A DNA stretch of 64,000 nucleotides from Oryza sativa Japonica Group (GCF_034140825.1 NC_089037.1:2825501-2889500); one strand, 5' to 3'; shown: positions 48,225 to 61,057, counted from the stretch's first letter. Notes: generated from the letters alone by a model not told the origin. Translations and numbers: made by a program.

Positions 48225-50105
48225 TTCCGATTCGTAAACCCACGAGACAAAAAATATAAAAACAATTTGCGTAATCAGGGCGGCAATGCGGCATGCCCCA
48301 AACCATAATTAAAGAAAACACCGACTCAATTATTCAATTAACTAATGGAAAATCAGCACACCGACAAGAGATTCATATCCAGCAGTTGTTCGTACAGGAT
48401 TAGGTTATCCACTACTTCCAGAAATTGAATTGCAGTCCAACATTTTCCAAGTTTCAGCTTTCAGAAGTCCGTGTTTTTCTGACATGTTGCCTGAGTTAAT
48501 CAACGCCATATTTAATTGCCATTTGGGAGAATATTCTTAGTCAGGCACACGTATGAAGACAAAAACAGAGCATGAAAAAAAATAGTTTTGCTGTGTGTTT
48601 TGTTTCCTCCATTTGGCAACGGATCAACGATGCAACAGCATCAGGGATTAAAAGAACTGCACAAATTAATTAAGAGCAGAGGCCATCGGAATGGATAACC
48701 TTCGGATATATAAGAACAAAATGATTATTAGGATTTCCATGTGAGATTAGACAGTGGAAGAAAATGATATTTAAGGATAATTCACCAGGAAGGTTTCAAT
48801 CATGAACAGGACACGTGTCCCCATGGAGAGAGACCATACCCCTCTGACCCTGTAGTCCAATCCCGGGACTAATTGTTCGTAGTCTAAATATGCTTAATAC
48901 GGTCATATTCCAAAGCTAGTGCAGTCTAATCGCTTTCTTTATTCTCTTATCAATTGCCGCGTTCTTCAAACATGGGCGTGTTAGTGATTTGGATTGCTTC
49001 AATGGTAGGTGACCGTGTGGCACGCCAAACCTGCAAAATGTGGGCGAAAAGGACGTGGGCATTTCATTCCGGATAACGAAGACCTTGATGAACATTGTTG
49101 ACTCCCTGTCTGGAACGCTGAAATTTTTGTTATTTTTTTTCTTATTCCCATGTGAAAATTGCACAGAACATGTGTAGATCACAGAGCTAGAATTGCTGTA
49201 TACAAATATTGCCGAGGTGATAGTTCTGGATTTCACAAGTTGCAGGTAGATCAGAAAATGCAGTTGTTCTGAAATGGTCTACGAATCAGAGTTAACGTAG
49301 TAAAGACGAAAAGGTTTTTGGATTTACCGACCCTTTATTACTGTCTCAAATGTCAAAAGGGATATGAATGATGGTAACGACGGCCTGCACACGCATGGCC
49401 AAAGCTTCACATCGAAAAAGATGTGTGTCTTCAATTATAAAACTATTAATCGCCGCAATAATCTGAAATTTGAAGATTAATCGCAACGGCAATGCAACCA
49501 GGTAGCACACAGAGAACATCAAATAATATCGCGGAGAAGACTTCTTACACACAGAGCTGGGAGAATATCCGAATCCGAATCACCGACGTAGCTATCCGTC
49601 CTCGTCGGCGCCACGTCGGACGGGGAAGAACGAGATCAATTTTGCCGCCACGAATCGTTTGAAAGAAAATTAAACTACTCCGCGTTTGAGGAAACTTTTC
49701 TTTGCCCCTCACGAACAGCACAAGACCAACGAAGATTTAATCATATATTTTAATTTACAATCGCCTGGTTAAACACCACGTCTTTGATGAAAAGCAACGC
49801 GACCAAGACAGAACTAGTCCACGATTCAACCAACATCTCTGACTAGGCACGCATTTTGCGACCAAAAGATCATCACTCCATCAGTCCATTTCATCCGCTA
49901 ATACTCTAGTTAAAATCAAATTTCGCTTAACCAGTCAAGAATTGATCTAAAAAAAATGACGCTACAACAGAAGGGGTAAGTTTGGACAAAAATTGATCGA
50001 AAGCATAACAACACGTTTGGTGGATGCCTCTGATCTTCTAAGTCTAAAGTCCTCGGTATGTACATGTCGTCAGATTGGCCTCTGAGCTCTGTCGCCGGAG
50101 ACATG
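48225..50105. other. Gene-poor stretch
   Basis: No coding exon was supported. The last few hundred bases probably hold the 3'UTR of the minus-strand HIPP gene that ends at 50110. Confidence 0.4.
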
Positions 50106-50109
50106 GCGA

Positions 50110-51523
50110 TCACATCACCGAGCAGGCGTTGGGGTTCTCGTCGCTGAACAGCTGCGGCGCCGGCGACATGTCGAGCTGGTAGGGGTACGGCGGGTACGAC
50201 GGCGGCGGCTGGTAGGTAGGGACGTCGTTGGGGTGGGGGTGGTAGTAGCCGCCGGCGCCGCCGGCATTGGGGTTGGCGTAGCCCACGCCGTCGCCATTGC
50301 CGCCGCCGTAGTACTGGTAGTAGCTGGGGGGAGGTCCCTGCTGCTGCGGGTACGCGAAGTAGCCGTGGCCGTACGGCGAGACGTGGTACGTGCTCGCCTC
50401 GGCCGGCGCCGGCGCCATGGACGCCGCGGCGGCGGCGGTGGACGGGCCGGCGACCTCGATGCTCTTGCCTTTGTCCTTCTTGTCGCCGCCGGCGGCGTCT
50501 TTCTTCTTCTCGCCGCCGTCGGCGTCACCGCCCTTGTCCTTCTTCTTCTCGTCTTTCTTGCTGCCGGGCGCCACGGCCTCCACGGCGCGGTTGAGCTTCT
50601 CGGTGAGATAGGTCAGCATGGCCGGCACGTCCATTGTGCCCGACACCTTCACCTCATCCTTGGCATTGCCGTCCATTACCACTTCCTTCACCCCTGACAC
50701 ATAGCAAAAGCCAGAAGGCGTCAGTTTTGGAGCCAAAGCAACAAAACAAACAGCAGAACGAGAGTAGTACAAAAACTGACAGAGGAAAGATTAATTAAAA
50801 AAATAAAATCCTCACCTTTGATCTTGTAGATGCGTCGCCTGATGCGGTCGGCGCAGCCATCGCAGTGGAGGCGAATCCTGAGCAGCACCGTTTCCTGTAA
50901 CAACAAAGCAGAGAGACATTTTGAGTTCTCAGGTCAAACGAGTAGTTGGGAGGAGCAGAGAAGCGTATGCGTATGGCGTTGGTAGGGTTGCCTCTTGTGT
51001 ACCGACCTCTTTGGGTTTCTTCTCCTCTGGCGGTTGCTTCTTCCCCTTCTCCTCTTTCGCCTGGGCGTCCTTCTTCTCGCCGCCATCGTCCTTGACGGCC
51101 TTGGGCTCGGCGGCGGGTTTCTTGGCGGCGGCGCCACCGCCGCCGGCGGAGACAACCTCGACGGGCTTCTTGGTCTTCGCCTCGATCCTCGCCTTGAGCG
51201 CGGCCGCTTCGGCCGTCCCCGCCACGACGACCGTGTTCGTCGCCACGTCCGCCGCCACCGACTCCACCCCTGCGATCCCAGAGACAACCCAAAAATTCAG
51301 ACACCCAGACACCAAATCGAACCCCCCAAAAAAGGCTCAAAAAGAAAAAAGAGAAAGAAACGAGAGGCGGCAGCGGCGAATAATCGAGACCGAGATGCGT
51401 ACCGGCCAAGTGCTTGATGGACTTCTTGACCTTCTGCGCGCAGCCGGCGCAATGCAACTCCATCCTCAGCACCACCGGGTCGGCGGTGGCGCCCGCCTTC
51501 GGAGCAGCCTTCTCATCCCCCAT
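50110..51523 (-). CDS. Heavy-metal-associated isoprenylated plant protein with two HMA domains (HIPP)
   Basis: Four exons in phase: 51523-51403, 51269-51007, 50894-50816, 50693-50110, giving 348 residues. The first HMA domain (about 17-85) has the metal-binding pair C25/C28 in MELHCAGCAQ; the second (about 130-195) has C139/C142 in LHCDGCADR. A charged linker rich in Lys and Ala (KKPAAEPKAVKDDGGEKKDA) joins them, a second KKDK-rich stretch follows, then a Tyr/Pro/Gly-rich tail (YYQYYGGG, PSYPPYPYQL). The protein ends in CSVM (345-348), a CaaX farnesylation signal. HIPPs bind Cd, Cu or Zn, or act as adaptors in stress responses and as pathogen effector targets. Both CxxC motifs and the CaaX box are intact. 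The specific metal is not inferable. Confidence 0.93.
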
Positions 51524-52958
51524 GGATGGATTTTTCCAACCTCCTCCTGTGCTCGCCTCTGGAAGTCTGGAATTTGAGATTTTGAGTTCTGACGAAGCGA
51601 ATAAAATGGCGGCGCTGGGTGGGCGGGGATAAATAGGGGGAGGGAGACGAGACGAGGAAGCGGAGGCGAAGCCGACTAGGCGACGGAGACGAAGAAGAAA
51701 AAAAAAGAGAGAGAAAGAGAAAGAAACCGTAGACGCCGCGGTGGGGTGGGTGGGGCCACCCTGTCAGTCCGCTCGCCCGCCCGCCGTGCGGATCCGTGTA
51801 CGCGTCGGGCGCAAGTTTCCTTTCAGTGGCCGGTAATTTCCCACCAGCAAAGCCAGCCTGCCTGCCGCGGCTGGTGCTTTGGCTTTGGCTACGGTCACCT
51901 GCGATGTCATGTCACGTGGCGTCATCGCGTAGATTTTGCTGGTGCCTTTGCTGCTGTGTACTCCTACGTAGCCAGTGTACTGGACTTTAGTACTAGTACA
52001 GTACTACTTGCCTTAGATAGGATCAACAGCTGTTTGGTTGGATGTCACCGACCAGATACTGTTTGGTACTCCACAACTCAAGTTTGTACAGTACTACCTT
52101 GTCACAATGTTCGAGTTTCTATGCGGCCACGGCTCATACGTGACAGAGATACAGTACTGTCCTTTCTTGCCACGTAGCTTCAGAGCAAAAACTATGGTAA
52201 AACACGGTGATCAATCAAGTAAATGTTGGCATTAGTTGTTTTTTTTTTTTAGAAAGGGGTCGTTGATATTTCCAGTCAGAGGAGGATGGTAATTGCAACG
52301 GCTTTGGTTCCCCTTTTCTTCAGTCCTCGCGTACGACGTTTTCCCTTTTTAAGGGAACCACACGTACGAGGCGACGATTTGTGCGACGAAAATTATCGTG
52401 TGCCGTGTGACGATCGCTGTGACGATAAGGTGGAAGGCGACGTGTGCCGAGATGGTCGTGGGCCCTGGCCCTTCCCTTCTTTTTTCTTCACTTTTCTCGA
52501 ACAAAAATGGGCCCTACGTGCGGGAGGCGGTGTACGTGTCCTTCGCTGGAATCCAGTGGCGGAAGCCGCGCTCGCTTTGGACCAAGTAGGGCCCATCAAG
52601 GGCCCAAGTGGGTGTGGGCCCACGTCTCGGAAACCGGCGAGCCGCTGCAGCGACGCGCGATGGTTCAGTTTCTCGAACGTTCTAGAACTACTAGTACTGG
52701 CTTGCGATGAGCTGGTGGGTTGGATAAGAACGACCTAAGTTGGTGGGCTGCCGCGTGCGGCGGTGAGGTCAGTTTTGGGCTGACGTGCCTAACGCTGTGC
52801 CACTTGGGCCGAAAAAACGCTTTTTTTATTCGGCAATTCGGTGTATTTTAAAAGACCTAAACGCACGTGGTGTTATCCATGTGTACTGGGCCTGTATTGG
52901 GTTCAACTGGAACTTTGGGCCTGAATTCAACGTGTAGTATGACTTATTAATAACGTTG

Positions 52959-52959
<1 letters not shown>

Positions 52960-53014
<55 letters not shown>
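52960..53014. repeat. (TTA)n microsatellite
   Basis: About 18 TTA units without interruption. Confidence 0.92.
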
Positions 53015-53015
<1 letters not shown>

Positions 53016-53730
53016 TTTAAGATAATGGAAGTATATAGGCTTTACAACTTCTCTAGGAATACATGCAAATCAGCAGTAGGATTTGAGCTTTAATGGATAA
53101 AATCATGCGCTAATAGCTTTATCACCATTGTGGCCTACTTTTTACTACTAAACAAATATTGATTTTGAATTTATTGGCCATTTATCTATACATCTCCCTG
53201 CCCTCTTACACATCTTCATCCTCAACTCTAGCTTCCTCCATCGCCTACCCACTCTACGCAAGTGTAGCGGCTTGCTTAATGTTGCCGTCGTCCTCGCCCT
53301 CCCACCACTACTACCGAGGGTGGAGGATTGAGGATGGAGGAATAGATTAGTGGTTGGCACTTGGGAGGATATTGCATTGAGGATGGAGGTACGGAGTAGT
53401 GGTTGGGACGTGGGAGGAAGGAGAAGGAGAGAAATAAAGTGATGGATTTCCGAAAAAAAAAAGTGATGGATTGATACATAGGTCTCACTGTTATAGACCC
53501 AAATGAAAAGTGTAGATGAAAAAACTGCGAGTCTGGCTTACCAAATAGCCAAATCAGGAGAGGAATTAGCTATGTGAATGGTTGGAGAGGCTGATTTCGT
53601 CGGAAATGCTCGCGCTTCCCAAGTTCTCATTCCTACTAGGCTTTGGGTTCAGACGATGAGGCCACCTGGCACCGCACTAGGCTTTGGGCTCATTTCAGGC
53701 GCCGGCAGCCGGCGCGTCACGGAGCCGAAA

Positions 53731-53738
53731 CCGCCAAA
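53731..53738 (-). promoter_or_regulatory. E2F-like site upstream of the DP gene
   Basis: TTTGGCGG on the minus strand, 210 bp before the DP ATG, one base from the plant E2F consensus TTTSSCGC. A possible autoregulatory site; weak on its own. Confidence 0.3.
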
Positions 53739-53947
53739 TTTCATAAGAAAAAAAAATAAAAATAAAAAGAAAGAAACAAAAACGCAAAGAGGAGAAAAGA
53801 AGCTCGTCTCCGCGTCTCTGCCCGCCCTCTCGTCGATTTCTCATTTCTTTCTCTCCCTCCAATTTGCCCCCTCTTTGTCGTTTTAGGGTTTCCGCGCTCC
53901 AACTCCTCCCCAATTCTGGTCCCCGATTCGCGCGATCTCGGCCACCC

Positions 53948-56900
53948 ATGGTCTCCGGCGTCGCCCACCGCCCGGACGACGACGGCGGGCGCGCCGCCTC
54001 GACGTTCCAGCGCCCGCCGCAGCCGGCCGGCGCGCGGCCGTCCCTGGCCACGCCGCCGCCCTCGGGCGGAGCGCAATCCGCTTCGACGAGCGGCGGGAGC
54101 GCGGGCTCCCCGTCCAGCCGCAGCGAGCAGCATGTCCCCGCAGCCGCAGGCATGGCGGCGGGGGCGGCGGCGGCCTCTACTCCGATTAGTGAGAATACCT
54201 TCCTCCGCCTCAACGACCTTGACATCCACGGCGACGATGCGCCTTCCTCACAGGCTCCAACGAGGTCAGCGTTTGGTTTGCCAGTTTTCGCCGCGGGGTT
54301 GCGTTTTTTTCCCAATGTTATTACAAGATTTTAAGATTTTGAGAATTTGGTTGGTTTTTGTTTTTCTCTGTAGCTGTACGCTACTTAAAATGCTCCGGAG
54401 ATGCACCGGGTGGTTAAAATTGTCCGTAGTGTTGTAATTAGCTGTGTTTGGGCTGCAAAATGCTTAGGGAAGTGTATCCTGCCATCACTTTGATGTGTGG
54501 TTGCAAGTAAGATTTTCTGGGGATGCTTATACGATTATGCTCTGTAGGTTTACCTTGCTGAAAGTGTTAATTCTATATATATACGGAGTAGTTCTCATCT
54601 GTAGTCTATTACACGTGTATACTGTACTCACGATGATCAGTAAAACATCAGTCATGTGACCTCTTTTGCTACATAGATTCCAGACTGTAGAACACTGCTG
54701 TTTGGATGCCAGTGCATGTTTTTCTGCATTATGAATTTGGAAGTACGACTTGGCAGAAGTTCTCTACCTCTTAAGGCTCCTTTTCAAAAAATAAATCCCT
54801 TCATTGTTATCTAGTTTTGTGCATTTGCAATAAGGGTTTTTGCTATGAATAAAATTATTCAGCAAGAAGAAGAAGAGAGGAGCACGAGCAGTTGGTCCTG
54901 ACAAAGGTGGCAGGGGGCTGCGCCAGTTTAGTATGAAAGGTGTGTTAAATCCCATTTGTTCCCTATTAGTACACCATTTGAGTTTATTTATAAGCACCAC
55001 AAGTATGTGCTATAAAAACTCATGATGACACTGTTTGTTCTTTTGCAGTTTGTGAGAAAGTTGAAAGTAAAGGGAGAACAACATACAACGAGGTTAGTGC
55101 TTTCCTCTTTCTACCGAGTTCATGTATCTTGTTCTGAGCATCTGATGGCATCATGTACGTGGTCACATCACATGGATTGAAGCAGCAAATTGAGATCACA
55201 AATGTTGCATGTGTCAGCTCCCTGTTTCTTTGCATAGTTGTCTTCTTGTTAACTCTATCCTTGAAGATTCAATCAGTTATTTCAAGAGGACTTAGGCTAT
55301 GTATGCAATGTAAAACCTAATAGCAATATATGCACAGGGCAGGACTAGCTATTGCTCCAATAAGCCAACATGTTCATATTGTCCGTCCACCTGGTGGTAT
55401 TGTCAAACAATTCATTATCTATAAAACTGCCATGTTCCGCATCATGATTTGGGGCTATAAAATTGGTAACTCACTCACATGTCTTATGTAACACTGCTGT
55501 TTGATCAGCTTGCTCAGATCTTACTATGGTGATGTGTTGTAATATGTGACATCCACCATATTGATCATTGTAAATCCGCTATACATATCACCCTCTTCTA
55601 CTGTTATATTTAAACTAACAATCTGTCTTTGCATCTATTCATGTTCATGTTTGGAGTTCCTCAAAATTGCTAAAAACTATCATATTTTGTCTCTCTGGCA
55701 AAAAGTTGTAATAATTTTGGCTATGCATTTGTTGATAGTTTTCAATGTTTACCCTTATTGGTGAAGTCCAAGTCTCATAGTCCTTCTGACTTATCTTTAT
55801 CAGGTGGCAGATGAACTTGTTGCCGAATTTGCAGATCCCAATAACAGCATTTTGCCACCAGATCCGGATAATCCCAATGCAGTTGAGAAATGACTTGCCT
55901 GCATCACCAATTATTTCTTAAGTCAGTTGTATGCTCACTTTGTGTTAAATGCAGCAACAATATGACGAGAAAAATATACGGAGAAGGGTTTATGATGCTC
56001 TGAATGTTCTGATGGCTATGGAGATTATATCTAAAGATAAAAAGGAAATTCAGTGGAAGGGGTTGCCTCGAACCAGTATAAATGATATTGAAGATTTGCA
56101 GGTTTTTCGTCTTCTTTTCCCACTGGTTATCGACATTTGATGTACTTTTGGTAGTCATATTTATTAATTTATTTATGCTCTTTTACAGACGGAACTTGTA
56201 GGACTGAAAAGTAGGATTGAGAAGAAAAATACATATTTGCAGGAGCTGCAAGACCAAGTAATGATATAGCTCAACCTGCTTTTCTTTAGTCATGTCCAAT
56301 GCAATATATAAAATGAACTGTTCTACTGAGCTAGCAGTGTACCATAGTCTTCAAATTGTGTGGCTTTAGTGGTAGATACTGTGATACACATAATGCCCTT
56401 ACTCGGTAACATTGTTTTTGGCATGTTAAGTTTGTAGGTATGCAAAAGTTGATACAAAGAAATGAACAGCTATATGGTTCAGGAAACATTCCCTCGGGTG
56501 GAGTTGCATTACCATTTATCCTTGTTCAGGTGAATAGTTCATAAATTCTTTGTCTTCTATTCTCTTGTTTCATGGCACTGTTTCCTGCACATGACTTCAG
56601 GCTAAATGACAAGAATGAATCATGCAGACACGGCCTCATGCAACTGTGGAAGTTGAAATATCAGAAGATATGCAACTTGTACATTTTGACTTTAATAGGT
56701 AAAACAAGAATCCTGTTATTCTCTCCCATCTGGTCACACCTTTACAATTTATCTAGCAAGCCACACCTTTCTCTTTCTGTTTCCATTTTTCTATTCTTTC
56801 ATGATATGATTGCAGAAGGTCCTCACTGGAAGGGCATCCTCTTATCTCATTTAAATTCTGGCAGTGGTCTTTTAACCCTTAAAATATAATATAATTCACT

Positions 56901-58501
56901 CTGTAAAAAAGAACTAAAATCTCAGCTGCTATATCAAATTTGGATGGTAGAGATTTTTGTCTCCAAACCTCTAGTGATGGGACGGTACAAGCGGAAGTGT
57001 AAATAATGTGACTTTTGAAAAGTGTTGTTAGCTTTTATTGGTTGAGCTAAGTCATCTAGTTTTAGTCCAATTACAGGTCGCAGGTCCTCATTATCCTAGT
57101 GACATTTGCCATATCACTAATTCTTGAATAATAGGGAGACATTGGCATCCTAAATTGGGAAGATGAGAGCCCAAGTGTGAAATTCATTTTACTTTTCTAA
57201 AAGAGTAAATTGCATTCACGGTACAAGAATTTGTTAGGTGGGTGCATTCTATTGTAAGAACTTGAAAACTGAACAAACTGGCTCACCAACTTGACTAGAC
57301 GGTGCGCTTTTGGTCAAGGTGAATACCACACGGAATTTTCGGCCACGTTAGCAAGACATGTCATTCATGTAACATGTTTTTGCTTCTTCCTTCAAACGAC
57401 AGATAGACTGAAGGTTCATTTTAGCAAATATCCCCAGTTCAATGGTAACAATATCAAATCAAAAGCTCTATAGGTCTAGATTTAGCTTTGATAGAGGGCA
57501 CTGTAATCTCTTGATTGATGCATGAATCAATTCATAGTTATACTGTCAATTGAACAATGAAACTAGACAGTAGAAATTTAGCTTGATCTAAAAGGCCAAC
57601 GCTTGCTTCGAGAAGACTAGCATCACCATCACCCGCCACCACCACTGACGAAGCACACAGTAACATCTTTGAGTTAGCTAGCCTGTTCGATTTTTGCCTA
57701 TATATTTCCAAAGTTTGATCATGTGAACAGGAATGATATGCATTGCCACATCTTGCCGTAGATGATCTAGCTTCACAAGATTCATAGTTCACCAAAAGTA
57801 ATGGATCAACCTGGGAGTCGTGAATTCATAATAAATGGAAAGAAGCAGACATTATATATCATCTGGAACAATTAGAACATGAAAAATAGTCGGGAGTTTG
57901 TTTCAAAATTGTTGGGATGGGAGATAAGCGATTTGTGTGCCTGATGTGCAATCGACAGCGTCCCTTGCTGATGTGGCAAAAATATGTAATGTGGCCTTCA
58001 CTTTGAACAAATATGCACCATATAGCCAAGTTAATGGACTAATATGCTCAAATTTCAAGTTCTAGTACTAAAACACGCCCACCTGACAAGTTCTTGCACC
58101 ATGAGTGCAATTTACTCTTTCTAAAAGGAACTATCAAATGAATGAAACATATCAAAATATGCCTTTTATTTTTGTTGAAAGAAATAATTTGATATCGGTG
58201 CAGCCTCTTAGATTTCCCTTAGATCAGCGTAAGTTCTTGATATTTACATTTCTGAAACTGCAGCACACCATTTGAGTTGCATGATGACTCATTTGTACTG
58301 AAAGCAATGAGTTCTTGTGGAGAAGAACAAATCGACGGTATTCATGATCTAATTTCAAATGGAGGTGAGAGCTCAAGCATGCCAAATATTTATAGGCAGC
58401 AAGTGCAGCAACCTGCAAGATCAACTAATGGTACAGCTAGATTGCCAAGCTCACCCCCTATTCCAGGAATACTGAAAGGGCGAGTGAAGCACGAGCATTA
58501 G
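53948..58501 (+). CDS. DP transcription factor (E2F dimerisation partner)
   Basis: Nine exons in phase: 53948-54264, 54863-54939, 55049-55092, 55804-55881, 55955-56101, 56189-56257, 56431-56529, 56628-56698, 58264-58501, giving 379 residues. The winged-helix DNA-binding domain (about 107-195) shows [31 protein letters not shown] and the DP hallmark [17 protein letters not shown]. Then comes a coiled-coil dimerisation segment ([20 protein letters not shown]) and the conserved C-terminal DP domain ([20 protein letters not shown]-like [19 protein letters not shown]). DP pairs with typical E2Fs to control S-phase genes. The N-terminal 105 residues are Pro/Ala/Ser-rich and low complexity. A frame upstream of 53948 stays open, but it contains no earlier ATG. 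Intron 8 is 1,565 bp and contains a MULE. Confidence 0.94.
57203..58117. mobile_element. Non-autonomous MULE in the last intron of the DP gene
   Basis: Exactly bounded by the 9-bp direct repeat TTTCTAAAA (57194-57202 and 58118-58126). The terminal inverted repeats are long (60 bp or more): GAGTAAATTGCATTCACGG at the left against GAGTAAATTGCACTCATGG from the right, continuing with AAGAAyTTGTyAGGTGGG. It is 915 bp, with no transposase. A central stretch (about 57590-57680) is less AT-rich and may be captured sequence, but I do not recognise it. The 9-bp duplication and long TIRs define the Mutator superfamily. Confidence 0.9.
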
Positions 58502-58509
58502 TGTAGTGT

Positions 58510-59160
58510 GTTTGTTGATTGTTGTCTGGCGTGTTTGGTTTATTATTTTTTATTTTTTTGTGTAAATGGCCTGTAAATTAGTGGGCATTGGAAAAGTAGT
58601 TTATTCCGATTTAACGCTGCAGTCTGATTGGTAGAGTGGCGGGTGCCCTGACCAGACCTGTATCACTCCCCGAGTAACTTCTAACCGGCTTTTAATCTGT
58701 TCCGCCATGGTTGAGAAAAGACGTCTTTTAACGTCATGTAATTGTTTAAAGCATTTTGAAGTAGTTAGCATTTGATCTGAGTGAAATTTCAGCCTTTTGC
58801 ATGCTTATTGTAGGCATATACATTTGTATTGGATATTTGCCTTAGTTATATGATATACTACTACTTGTCTTAGCAAAATTTTCCATACTTCTATATCGAT
58901 CTGATTCCCTTATTGCCTTTTGGTTTTGGCTATGAAGGAAACAAGGGAATATGGGATACACGAACAACTTCTTTGTGAACATCTTTACACGCTGGTGTGA
59001 TTATCCTCAACTTCAGGTGACCAGAAAAAAACTGCAAATGCATCTCGGTTGAACAATCACACGTTCACACTTCATTAAAGCTTTTGGAGTGGTGGTTCTC
59101 TAGGCCTTTCGTCCGCCAATCAGCCAATGTATTTTGAAGAGTCCACCAATTTTCCATTGC
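58510..59160. other. DP 3'UTR and spacer
   Basis: The first 100-300 bp should be the DP 3'UTR. Nothing else supported. Confidence 0.4.
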
Positions 59161-59165
59161 CATTA

Positions 59166-59409
59166 GAGCAAGTTTAATAGTATAGCCAACTACTAGTTCC
59201 AATTCATTTATAATCAATCTAATAGCTCATTCATACAATACTTACATACTACACTATTAATATCTGGTCCCATCTGTCAAACACACACTGCGTCTTGGAG
59301 TCCGTGCTACAGCTGGCTACAAATCTGTAGCCCGCTACCTTTCTCTCTCCTCATTTATCTACTTAAAATATATTTGCAGCTGATTTATAGCCTGCTATTG
59401 TACCTGCTC
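59166..59409. mobile_element. Tourist-like MITE
   Basis: GAGCAAGTTTAATAGTATAG and the inverse of GAGCAGGTACAATAGCAGGC bound 244 bp, flanked by TTA (59163-59165 and 59410-59412). Confidence 0.8.
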
Positions 59410-59414
59410 TTATG

Positions 59415-60180
59415 GAAAAAGGGGAAATTTCTAAGATTGTTTATCGACAAACCATCGATTCTAAGAAATACCATTGATACTAGCAAAATATCCATATGTT
59501 ACAACGGGCTCTAATTATATTAAATGGGTTATCAGCTAACTAAAATTAATCATCATTCTCCAGCTCTGATTAACGGTGATATAATAATAAATTATCACTT
59601 TAAAACTCTGGTTAAAGATGATACGATAAACAATGTATTATACTGTTCAGGAAGCAAATAGTAGCACATAAGATAGGTGGAAGTGACAAAACCATTACCA
59701 CTAATAAATTTTATGATAATATAGATAGAGATGTAAGCTCTACAAAATACCATGGTATAAGCTATTTTCTCCTTTTGTTATTTTTACCATCGCCGTTCAA
59801 TCAACGTGAGTTGCCTTCCGTTAACCTTTTCCTTTTGTTTTTTTTTTTGTCAACGTGAACCTTCGGCAAGACCTTCACCCAGGCTGCCGTCGTTGATCCA
59901 GGCAGTTGATCTACTGAACTCCCGATGCCCCAGCGTCGCCGCCGCGGGGCTGTGCCCCTATCCGCCTGTGTGTCTTCCTTCGGCGGGCGGGTTGGGTTCG
60001 AGGGACGGGGGCTCTGGGTGGCGTCGCTCGCGGAAAACGCGCGGCCGCTGGGCACAAGCCGCCTCGATAGTGCCTGTGTGGTGCTCTGGATTGTCTCTGG
60101 GAGCGGCGATACTGGCAGCCAACTATGGCTTCTTCCCCACTGAAGACTGCAGCTTATCGACGACGATTTGGCCTTCTATT
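59415..60180. other. Spacer with a GC-rich patch
   Basis: AT-rich to about 59860, then a GC-rich patch to 60130 with overlapping frames on both strands that resemble no family. Possibly a captured gene fragment; nothing definite. Confidence 0.35.
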
Positions 60181-60183
60181 ATG

Positions 60184-60320
60184 GGTGCCTTAGTTCACGC
60201 TAAAATTAGAAGTTTAAAATTAGAACGATTTGACAGAAAAGTTAAAAGTTTGTGTGTAGGAAAGTTTTCATGTGATAAAAAAGTTGAAAGTTTGAAGAAA
60301 AAAATAAGAACTAAACCAGG
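60184..60320. mobile_element. Small MITE, family as at 46135
   Basis: GTGCCTTAGTTCACGCTAAA at the left and the inverse of GGCCTGGTTTAGTTCTTA at the right. The internal GAAAAGTTAAAAGTTTGTG and AAAAGTTGAAAGTTTGAAG match the 46135 copy. Confidence 0.6.
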
Positions 60321-60444
60321 CCTATGTAGAAAAGTTGCATCTTCGTAAATGGGAGTGGTTGATTGAATTTGTTGGAAGGCGTGAAGGAATTTCGAAGGGG
60401 TAAGAGTTGTGCTCCTTTTTTCTGATTGCTGCATTGCATTCACC

Positions 60445-61057
60445 TATAGATGGCCAAAAGGCCCGCCCGGCACGGCCCAGCTCAGGCACGGCTAGGCACG
60501 ACCCACCAGCTATTGGACCGGCACGGCCCGATCGGCACTTCGTGCCGGGCCGTGCCAGCCCATGGGCTGCACCTCCCGCCCAGGCATGGCCCACCAACTG
60601 TTGAGCCGTACCGTGGCGGCCCGAAGGCACGGGTGGCCCATCGGGTTTTTTTAAAATAAGTCTATTTTCCGTCCCTCCTCTTTGGGCTTCTACATATGTA
60701 TAGTTAAAATAAGTCTATTTTTTTTGTCCCTCCTCTTTGGTCTGACATATATATAGCTAAAATAAGTATATTTTCCATCCCTCCTCTTTGGGCTGACATA
60801 TGTATAGATAAAATAAGTCTATTTTACATCCTTTTCTTTCGTCCAAGGCATATAATATGTCTATTTTTACTCCCCTATTTTTTTTTGTGTATCGGGCTTG
60901 GCTGCCGGCCCATCGTGCCGTGCCGGGCCGGTTGTGTCGGGCTGGCCCAACGTGCCGGTGGAGTGGCCCAGGCACAGCCCGGTGCTGTGCTTGGGCCGGG
61001 CCAAAATGCCATGCCATGGGCCGGGCCATCGGGCCTCGGGCCTTTTGGCCATCTATA
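60445..61057. mobile_element. hAT-like non-autonomous element
   Basis: Perfect 20-bp inverted ends TATAGATGGCCAAAAGGCCC, flanked by the identical 8-bp direct repeat CATTCACC (60437-60444 and 61058-61065), which is the hAT signature. It is 613 bp. The arms are GC-rich with many GGCACGG/CCGTGCC words, and the centre (60650-60840) is an AT-rich tandem repeat. No transposase; the open frames in the arms are compositional. Confidence 0.88.
60652..60838. repeat. Tandem repeat of about 60 bp, three copies
   Basis: Each copy has AAAATAAGTCTATTTT, then TCCCTCCTCTTTGGGCT and ACATATGTATAG. It sits in the centre of the hAT-like element. Confidence 0.8.

Larger units (their letters stand above)
51530..53940. 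other. Promoters and spacer between the HIPP and DP genes
   Basis: The region between divergent starts. 51530-51800 is the GC- and purine-rich HIPP promoter/5'UTR. The middle has no coding signal; open frames at 52286-52738 look like chance. A (TTA)n microsatellite lies at 52960-53014. 53700-53940 is the DP promoter/5'UTR. Confidence 0.45.

Noticed and set aside
50233-51577. Forward frames opposite the HIPP gene
   Set aside because: Low-complexity shadows of GC-rich minus-strand exons.
59806-60348. 180-codon forward frame with a Phe/Cys-rich start
   Set aside because: Its 3' part runs through a MITE and no domain is visible; probably chance or transposon debris.
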